Assembly: GCA_003013855.2 (NCBI GenBank)
Contig: PVNU02002353.1
Span: 3,154,042 to 3,218,041 of the forward strand
From: Liriodendron chinense
Lineage: Eukaryota > Streptophyta > Magnoliopsida > Magnoliales > Magnoliaceae
Reading direction: 5' to 3'
Length of the DNA stretch: 64,000 bases
The position numbers and the translations under genes were made by a program. Position 1 is the stretch's first letter, and each line of letters starts with the position of its first letter. Positions 55,800-64,000 of this stretch are shown here, one piece after another. The notes under the pieces are model-generated. The model was not told the DNA's origin. It did not search any database and saw only the letters and a program-made list of their open reading frames with translations.

Positions 55800-57784
55800 A
55801 TTATCAATCATTGTTGAGAAATTCAAACAGGACACATGTGAAGACGATGACAAGATCTGTTCACAGCACATGTACAACCAAGACACCTGTGCAGGATTGG
55901 GATTGTTCATCAGGCGGACCCACCATGAACACACCATGGCCAAAAATCAGGTCAGTCCTCCAATCAGCAGCGCCACACATACCTTGAATCTGGATCTTGC
56001 AAACTGCTGATGCTTGCGTGTTTGCTGTGAAGAGATTCTCGATCCCTCTTCATGTGAGTCCTCACTTGTACTTGTTATTCTGCTTGATGTATTTAGTTTA
56101 GGCACAGATTATTTCTTTATGGAAGGATTTGCGACAAAAACTAATGGAACGTGGCTATTTGCAACCATTGATAATTAATATTGTGGGCATTTGAAAACCC
56201 AATTTTTCATGTGGCTATTTGCAAATATCCCTTGTCGGGAATTTGCAAAAAACCCTATTTTATGTTGTGGAATGATCAGATTCATTCAAACTTAGGTAAG
56301 TTCCTATGTGGGGCCCATCATGATTTTTATAAGCTATCCAGTCATTTCGTCCATCAGATGAACTCCTCATGTGACCTGGAGTTCAAAAGACATCCTAATC
56401 CAAAATTCAGGTGGGCCACAACCCAGGGAACAACAGGGAGCAATGAGAGAGGGTCACCACTCACCACCATAAAAATTAACAAATTTTGTGGGGCACAACA
56501 TGTGTGTATATATGCTCATCAGATGAACCCTACCAAGATGAAGGGACACTTCAAAAATTGGGCCATTCAATATCTCAGGTGGGCCAAACTACGCCATTTT
56601 GATTTTACATTGTTTCCATGGTGTGGCCCACCTTAGCTTGGCATCGGTACTACTTTTTAGGATGCTTGGTGTGCATGAGGTGGTGATGAATACACCACCA
56701 GATTAAAAAAAAAGTGTAAAATTAAGTCATGAATCATCATATTGCTAGATGTACAGTTCCTTTAGTGCCTGCATATCAACCTTCGCTCTCTGCCAGATCA
56801 TTGAAGCATTTCTCTAAAAATCCACAGCATAGGATTTCTCAATTTCGTATATTTTGTATATGGACCAAGCCAAAGAAGACCATGGATCAACGGCATGGAT
56901 GATGGTGGACGTTGTGTGAATGGTTTGGATCACTGAAATGGGACAACGGACCCCAATTGTGGGAAACATGACCCAAAAGACGAATTTTGTGGGTGGGCTG
57001 AATAGAGTCTTGGGTGCTGAGCTAGCCACCTGCTTGCTATATTCAGTGCAACTGTAAGCCTGTTGAAGAGGACCCACCCCCCCCCCCACACACACACACA
57101 CTCTGGCATTTTCCTCAAAAGAGAATGGGGCCCACCAATTGTTACACAGGCCATTGGTTTTGCAGGGCCCATCATCTAATGGATTGTGCAGCAGTATCTC
57201 CCTATACCCCCATCTGATGATCCTTAGCTACACTGGCAATGAGCAGCTACTGGGCCAAGGCCTGCACCTGGCCTTGAAAAGCACGGTATCTGGGCCTATG
57301 CTAAATGGCCCTGGGCCCAGTCTCATCATCAAGTAAGCCACCATTACACAATAAGAATGGACGGTTAAAAGCATTTGTGAGTGATTCCTATTCACCATAC
57401 ATGCGACGCTCATTGGATCAGGTCAGGTTTGAACGATCCAAACCGTTTAGGATGGGACCCTTCGGATATAGAGGATGCCCAAAAAATACTCTTTGATTTC
57501 ATTTCTAACCGTTGATCATTTAAATCTTTTTCGTTAAAAGGGCTGGCCAGACCAGCCCGGCCAGCCCTGCAGGACAGCTGCCTTTTGAGGCCAGTTCCTT
57601 GTGGACTAAGGCAGGGCTAGGGCCAACCTCTAATCCTAGCCATCCGATGGAAATGAACTGAAACCAACGTAGACATTGAGCAGGAGTTAGAGTTAGTTTT
57701 TTTTTTTTTCTGTTAATATGTCTATGGGCCCCATCCTATCAATGGCTAGGATCATTAAGTAGGCAATTCACATCTTTTGGGATA
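55800..57784. other. Intergenic DNA with hairpin-like repeats
   Basis: A further hairpin-type repeat lies at about 56307-56650 (GTGGGGCCCATCATGA, CAGGTGGGCCACAAC, GGTGTGGCCCACC). A C-run and (CA)n at 57076-57100 are simple repeats. GGCC-rich words occur at 57240-57320 and 57540-57610. No gene. Confidence 0.4.
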
Positions 57785-58235
57785 TGGATTGCATACTGAG
57801 TAAGAGTAAACTCTGTGAGGCCCACCATGATGTATTTGTCTCATCCATTTTTCCAGCTCATTTTAGGCTATGACTACAAAATTGAAGCATATTCAAAGCT
57901 CAAGTGGACCACACCACATGAAGCTGTGGGCATTGAAGGCCTACAAATGAAAACCTTTTGTGGGCTATAGAAATTTTGGATCAAGTTCATCCATATCTGT
58001 GTGACCTTATGAACATGTGGGATGACAAATAAGCATCACTGTGGGCCCCATGAAGGTTTCAACGGTGGATGTCACCATACCTACTGTTTACTGTAGTGTG
58101 GTCCACTTGAGCTTTTGTTATACTTCAATTTTTTGCTCACGTCCTAAAATGATCTGCTAAAAAGGATGGACGGCGTGGATAAGGCACATACATAAAGGGT
58201 GGGCCCCACAAAGTTTACACAGTACGTTGGGGCGC
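57785..58235. mobile_element. Foldback element copy, 'GAGTAAACTCTGTG' tip
   Basis: Left AGAGTAAACTCTGTGAGGCC; right GGGCCCCACAAAGTTTACAC. Same tip class as 41288-41745 and 41816-42264. Confidence 0.75.
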
Positions 58236-58321
58236 ACTAAGTATGCAATTGGCGTCCCATCCATCTTTTCGGGCTTTGAAATTGCCAATGGACAGCCGGC
58301 TTTCGTTTCGCTGGAAAAAAA

Positions 58322-58702
58322 ATCTTTGATGCTCTGGAAGTGTGCTGATGATACGCAGGCACTTAGAAATTGCATGTATTGGTATTCAATTCATTCAAAT
58401 TAATCAGTTCAAATTATGTTCTCTAATTTAGATGTATAACGGACCTAAAATTACTCTTATTTGATTATCTGACCATCAGATTGGTGGACATCTAGTGGAC
58501 TGTTAATATTGTAAAGCATCCAGTGGCCCTGTTCAACAAACGAACGTCCACTAATAAAAGGTTAAGATTTCTCAAACAATCCCATTTAGGGACAGTGGTT
58601 TAGACGATTTATTCGGTTTAATTTGAGTTAATATATTCCACGTGTTCAATTCTTTAGTGAACGTGTATCAGGCCTCATATATGCCCAGAGTATCAAATAA
58701 CT
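58322..58702. mobile_element. Third MITE family, copy 1
   Basis: Left end TTTGATGCTCTGG then GATGATACGCAGGCACTTAG; right end CCAGAGTATCAAA preceded by CGTGTATCAGGCC. AT-rich interior with AACAATCCC and CAATC-type words. No coding capacity. Confidence 0.55.
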
Positions 58703-58715
58703 CCCCATAAAGATT

Positions 58716-59238
58716 GGGAGCGGATTAGGTGCGGCAACGGCTAATCCAAGACAGTACGGCACTGACCGTAGGGCCTACCTTGATGTATGGATTGTATATG
58801 CACACCATCCATCCGATTTTACAGATCATTTTATTGCATGGTTCCAAAATTTAATTGGATTAAATTATCAAGTAGACCACAGCATTGGTGATCGAAGGCT
58901 TACCATTAAAATCTTCCTAGGGCCCACCTTAGTGCTAACGGTAATTTTTATTTTCCATCCAACATGTTGATAAGGTTACAGTGATTAATGGTAAAAAAAT
59001 ATATATATAATATTGATCCAAAAATTTTGTGGTCCACAACAGTTTTTTAATGGTCAATTTTCACTTTTTCATATTTTTTGTACCATGTATGATTTGGATC
59101 AGTTTATTTTTGGTATCATGATTTAAAATAAGATGTAAAAACAGGTGGAAGGCGTGGATATAGAATACAGACATCAATGTGGGCCCCACAGTCAGGGTGT
59201 ACTGGGTTGGGTGAGTCCAGGGCCGCACTGAATAGATT
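58716..59238. mobile_element. Foldback element copy, 'GGGAGCGGATTAGGTGCGGC' tip
   Basis: The left tip GGGAGCGGATTAGGTGCGGC pairs loosely with GGCCGCACTGAATAGATT at the right; ACAGTACGGCACTGACCGTA pairs with the CAGTCAGGGTGTACTGG side. The core is standard but A/T-mutated. Confidence 0.7.
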
Positions 59239-59358
59239 TTATTCACAATTAGGATATTCTCAACATCTCATTATTGGGGTTGATATCCGTGTCTGATAAC
59301 CACAAGCAATTTACGATACACACGCAAGTATATTCGCATAAAAAAATAGGGAAGTTAT

Positions 59359-59757
59359 TTGATACTCCGGCTGGCAAAGATTGATACGCAGGCACATTAA
59401 GGTGGTACATGTGTCATAAATTAACTCGTATTAAACCGTCTAAATTGTGTAATTTATTTTTTCAAAGTTACACTCCAAAAGTTAGATTGGTTTAACAATC
59501 CTAACCTCTGATTCATGGACACTTGTTTGTTGAAACAAGACCATTGGATGTTTTCATTCTTAACCGTCCAATAAATATCACGAATCTGATAATAAGATGA
59601 TTTGATAAGTGTAATAATTAGATTTTGATATATATATAGTCCTTGTGTATAAGTTAGACGGTTTAATTTGAATATAGTCAATGCCACGCATGCAATTTCT
59701 AAGTAATTTACAAGTACCTGTGTATGATCTATCGCACTATGCCAGAGTATTAATGTT
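59359..59757. mobile_element. Third MITE family, copy 2
   Basis: Left end TTTGATACTCCGGCTGG then GATTGATACGCAGGCAC; right end GCCAGAGTATTAA preceded by GGTACTTG in complement. The interior shares TTAAACCGTCTAAATT and its complement. Separated from copy 1 by the foldback element at 58716. Confidence 0.6.
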
Positions 59758-59929
59758 TTCATCTGAAAAATAATAAACGGAAATAATAAAATAAAATAGA
59801 ATAAATCCTTCATGGGCCCCACACCAACTCGAAGGACGAACGCACATGTCCAGCCATATTAAACACGTGCAGAATATCGAGGCCCAAGGTCAACTTACAA
59901 GGGTTGTGTAGCCTGGCCTTGGTGCATGT

Positions 59930-60430
59930 CCCCACCTATGCCAATGTGGCAAATGTGTGCAAGATCTGAGCCATCAGATAGGTGGACCGAATTGTGGAGA
60001 TGCATTTGGACTAAAATCGGACGGTCGATGTATTATTTGGAGCACACATATATGTTGAATGTGGACTGTGAGGCATTTTCCATCCATTTGTTTCTTTTTA
60101 TGGGGCCCATCAGATGAATGGACGGGCCTGATTCATGTGGTAGGCAATATACACATCTGGACCCACAACAGCCCATCTACAGCACTATGTCTGCCAACAT
60201 TACATATGGGTCCAAGATCCAGAGCTTTATATTAAGGTGGGTCCCACATTTAGAAGCCCTGGGCCAGAAATCAGGTCAGTCTATTATTCATGCAGGAGCT
60301 GACTTGGAGAAGTTTTGTCCGTTCATTTGTCTAATAATGTCCCGCCTGATCATGAACCACCGTGATTTCTTGTCCAGAGAATCTGAATAGTGGGATCCAC
60401 CAAATGGATGGCTTGGATCGCCCACCCTTC
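59930..60430. other. Possible hairpin-type repeat
   Basis: GTGGCAAATGTGTGCAAG at left and CGATGGCACATGT at right may pair, with GGGCCCATCAGATGAATGG-like words inside. No clear tips or target duplication. Confidence 0.3.
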
Positions 60431-60699
60431 GGCCACGATGGCACATGTAATCTAACCAGGCTCATGTTTATGATGGGCCCACCTACTAAGGGGACCGCCT
60501 GATGAGTAGATCACTTCAGTCACACGTATGTCACGTGAGTGCATGTGGGGTACATGTGTTGGGCACATGCAAATGCACGTGGGATTGGTCTTTTATTGCC
60601 GTTAACTGAAGTAGCCTACTAAAAAAGGCAACTGATGAATCATTCACAATCAACCATTCATCGTAAACTAATGCGGTGGGCCACACCTAGGGCGGTAGG

Positions 60700-61386
60700 T
60701 GACGCAGGGAGGACGTGGTAGGTCGATCACCGTCTCCCTAACCGATAGTTCTCGAATCCACGAGAAGAAATAAAAGATAAAAAGAGGAAATAAATTCCAA
60801 ATAATTGATTTTTTGATAATTGAATGAATAAAAACGGAATTACAATGCATATAAATAGGAAACTAAACCCTAGGTAAAGTATCAAAATCCAACTCCAACT
60901 AAAACTCCTAGAAAACGCAACTTACTATAAATAGTAAACTTACTATTTATAGAAGTCGTTCAATCCTACTAGAACTCTTGGTTTTCGTCCAAAAATAGAA
61001 AGTTATCAAACGGCTTCAACCACGTTGTTCTACGAAATATTCTAAGCCCTTTTCATGTTGGGCACTAACTCTAAAACCCTACAGATGCAAAGTTATGATG
61101 GAATTAAAACTTACTATAAATAGTAAAAATGAAAATAAACTAGCCTAATGACTGTCGATAGGGTCGATTCTCGCGATTCCGGGTTGGGCAACCCGGCGTA
61201 GCGGCGTTTGGTTGGCTAAAGTAGCTCGAGCTACCCCAAATTGATATATTATACGTCCCGTAACTCATTCCGGATTGTGAGATACGACCGATTCACGGTC
61301 CTGACGGTCCGGATCACTTTCGGCCCCGTCCGGTCTTCTTTTGCTCCATCTGGGCCATGAAATAGTCAGCGACCCGTCCTACATCA
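60700..61386 (-). mobile_element. Solo LTR (Ty3/gypsy-like) with 5-bp target duplication
   Basis: TGACGCAGG at the left and CCTACATCA at the right give TG...CA ends, flanked by GTAGG at 60695-60699 and 61387-61391. It contains TCTCGAATCCACGAGAAG and ATCACCGTCTCCC, shared with the LTR remnant at 8634. A TATAAATAG-type box (60935, complement strand) fits an LTR promoter. 687 bp with no internal region: a product of LTR-LTR recombination. Confidence 0.75.
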
Positions 61387-61391
61387 GTAGG

Positions 61392-64000
61392 TCGAGCCGA
61401 GTCGAGTCCAAGTGGGCCAAGCTTATGTTAACTCATCTGTGCTCTCTTCGAGTTCGAGCTCGGGCTCACCCTAAGCTTACCATTAGAGCTTGCCTTATTT
61501 ACTGAACCTTTTGAGGCAATCTCAACGCGAGCTAAAGTCTAGTTGAGCCGGGCTTACCTTGAGTTGACTCGGGCTTGCTCCCAAGTCTCACCTTAATTTA
61601 TTATATTTTTTGCCATTGATGAGTTAACTCACCTCAACTTTTTAGCCTGGTAAATGGATCAAACATATGGTAAGGCCATTTCTAGAGAGGTGGTAGGATA
61701 ATTTATCAATCGGGACTGTTCATCTAGTTTCCCCTGCTAAACAAGGAAAATGGTTCAAAATATGTATATATTTTATGATTATAACCATCTGATCAGAGGC
61801 CCTCAAAAACAACATACAAGACCAAAATGGTTAACGGCCCACATAACATCCAGGGAAGTTACGAAAATGGATGGATATGATGGGTTAATAGGTCTCATTT
61901 TTTAAGTAATCAATCACTGGGCCCACTACTTTGACGGTCCCAATTAACCCTTCCACCTGTAATGGGGAGAGATGGGATTTGCCATATTCCAATTTCCAAC
62001 TCCACCTTAACCGTTTGTGCAAGTGTGGTCTGGCTGGTGAGTTGGACCAGCCTGATGTATTGGTCATCTATACAATGGGTCCCTGCTGTGCACAGCATTG
62101 ATGGCCCACGCAAAATAGCTTGTTCGGAATCTAGTAAGGCTGAGAAATGATCACTGTCCATCGTGGATCTCATCATTTAGGCGTCTTTTTTTAAAATCGT
62201 ACTCTTTTAATTACATTACTTTTCTTCGGTTTATGATACTTAATGATGACCGTTAATTATTTTTCCTTATTGCTGCTTTTTTCAAGGTCTCTTGCTAAAA
62301 TCATCCTAGCAGATTGCTTGGATGCATGCAAAGTTCTATTAGGCTAACAATGACGTGTCTCGCCTGCTAGCCCAACTAGAAGATGCTTAGGTGTTTCAAT
62401 AGCAGGTCTAAGGTTCAAGTGCTAAGAGGAGACACACTAACCCCACCGGTGGGTGGGTGCATGAGGAATGCTCTCATGTAATATGGGAAAGTTCTGAATC
62501 AAGGTAAAAGTTAAGCCCTAAAAGTTTTTTGGAGTGCTGCATCATGTGAACGGTTCAGATTTTAGACTCATATCACGTATCACATGAATATAGAGTTATT
62601 TAACATTAAAAATGGCATTTAAGCCTTACCATTAAAAACACGTTGAACTTTATAAAAATTAGTTCACATGGCATTATCTTTTGGTTTTAAGGACATTCCG
62701 GTTCACCCTTCCTTTATTCTGGTATCCATTGGGACGTTATAACCAAATTCAATCATTGGTCCCATATATCCGAACGATGGATTCTTAAAAAAAGATGCGC
62801 ATTCGAGCTTTACAATATGGATCGTTAGATTCCGTTGAAGAACGGTGCTTGGTGACGGAAGTGGAAGTCTTCCATAGACATATTGTCAAGCTAACTTTAG
62901 GATCAACCTCTTAGTGCGGTTAAGCCCTTTATAGAGGAACGTGCTTCTAATACCCAATTGAAATTGCGATTTTACTGATTAGTGAGATAAGCTTAAAGGT
63001 ATGCTTATGTCCGAAAGGGGAGGTGAATAGGAACTTTTAAAATTTTCTTGCGAATTTAAAAACTCAATTGCATTTATACATTAATTTAACAATTAAATAC
63101 ATGTAAATGAAGGCAATTGATCACACATGATCTAACTCGATTGACAACTATACTAAGAGAAGCATTTAATCAAACAGTTCATATGCATGCTCTGTATTAA
63201 TCATTCAAAGAGGCATATGAGCATTTTGTCAAACATAAGATGGGCATTCCGTTAAGCACAATATACTAAATAGTTGTTCCCTATTATTATCTGTTTTACG
63301 TAAGTGGTTTAACGTGTGCTACATATCATCAAGCTGCTACTCAGATGAGGTGAGGGCCAAGTTCATAAGTTGAGGAAACTCATGTGACCGTAAGTGATAG
63401 CCTCCAAAATTTACTCCAAGTGAAGAGTTGGAAATGTTGTATGTGTTCCAGATAAGGATGTGTTCCTGAGGAGTTTAGTATGTATTCCTGTTGCGTGCAA
63501 AGAGGGCACAGCCTCCGAATGCGTTCCTGAAGGTGCAGGATGCGTTACTGTGTGCGCAGGATGAGTTCCTGTTGAAGCTCTAACCCAGTGTTAGAGATCT
63601 GGGGTTAGAGTTGTTCTTCCCCCTTAGTTTGTTACCTGAGATATTCGAATTTGTGATATTCTCCACTCGGGGCTAAGTCGCAGCAACTCATCGAAGTCGA
63701 AGGTGCTTACGAAATCGAGGAGAGGTTCGAGAGTGCTAATCGATGGTTACGTATACTACTAGGATCTGATCATGGCCCATCCACCCTCCTCCATAACTAC
63801 AAGGTAAACGGACAATGTTACGTTACTAATTACTTCCTTGATAGTTAGACTAGTAAGTTACTGATATTTATTGAAGTTAAACTTCAAAGTTACTATCCCT
63901 GTCGGTACTTACTATACGAACTCAAGTAACAAGTTTGGCTCAAAACTTATGAGTTATATTACGGTAATTACCGATCCAAACTTTCTACTTGAGTTCTGTT
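61392..64000. other. Intergenic DNA, no gene recognised
   Basis: GAGTCGAG/GAGCTCGGGCTC words at 61391-61590 recall other name-like repeats. AAAGGGGAGGTGAATAGGAA at 63014 and the AT-rich DNA after it resemble text often seen in plant LTR retroelements, but no terminus or reading frame supports a call. A loose repeat of ATGTGTTCCTG-like words lies at 63430-63580. Confidence 0.35.

Noticed and set aside
63001..63300. Possible copia/gypsy LTR or internal end
   Set aside because: Only a loosely familiar GGGGAGGTGAATAGG phrase; no ends, PBS or coding motifs within the window.
1..64000. tRNA, rRNA or other structured RNA genes
   Set aside because: No cloverleaf boxes or rRNA-like stretches recognised; the TGGTATCAGAGC sites are retroelement primer-binding sites, not tRNA genes.

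Overview
This is a repeat-rich stretch of plant nuclear DNA. Plant proteins (a chloroplast FAD4-type desaturase, PPR proteins, a BDA1-like ankyrin protein), plant LINE and Ty3/gypsy remnants and many MITEs all point that way. The dominant repeat, a foldback element rich in GGGCCCAC and CCGTCCATCC, reminds me of magnoliid genomes; that lineage call is a weak inference. All alignments were made by eye.

Only three genes look intact. (1) A FAD4-like desaturase on the minus strand (23273-24211). (2) A TSR2-type pre-rRNA processing / eS26 escort protein on the plus strand (36654-37211). (3) A P-class PPR protein resembling Arabidopsis SOAR1/At5g11310 on the plus strand (43400-45232). All three are uninterrupted reading frames with no sign of co-regulation, as is usual for scattered plant genes.

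Broken genes: a DYW-type PPR fragment (about 1957-2095, minus); an ankyrin/PGG membrane protein pseudogene in two exons (12449-17333) with frameshifts and a stop, plus a second decayed copy of its 3' end (19597-19940); and a PDR-type ABCG transporter pseudogene (50390-55795) with a duplicated segment and a lost Walker A loop.

Mobile DNA region by region: 2.5-7.25 kb, a dense cluster of foldback elements; 7.3-9.1 kb, a CACTA-like terminus and a Ty3/gypsy gag remnant; 10.27-11.08 kb, a 5'-truncated LINE with a 15-bp target duplication; 13.0-13.4 kb, a LINE tail inside a CT microsatellite; 18.2-20.07 kb, an array of five 76-bp mini-LTRs of a TRIM-like element; 20.9-21.95 kb, one foldback element nested in another; 26.7-27.7 kb, a CACTA-like end; 28.5-35.3 kb, more foldback copies and LINE ORF2 fragments; 41.3-43.0 kb, three foldback copies just upstream of the PPR gene; 47.66-49.45 kb, a Tourist/PIF-like element carrying a 1.3-kb minisatellite; 49.57-55.8 kb, LINE RT, chromovirus and ABCG remnants; 57.8-59.8 kb, alternating copies of two MITE families; 60.70-61.39 kb, a solo LTR.

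The best candidates for something not yet described are: the foldback family, which has near full-length inverted arms, 9-bp target duplications of Mutator type and several interchangeable outer tips on one shared core; the TRIM array; the chromovirus whose flanking LTR pieces face each other in inverted orientation yet sit in a clean insertion site, with the empty site preserved about 4 kb away; and the minisatellite inside a Tourist-like element.
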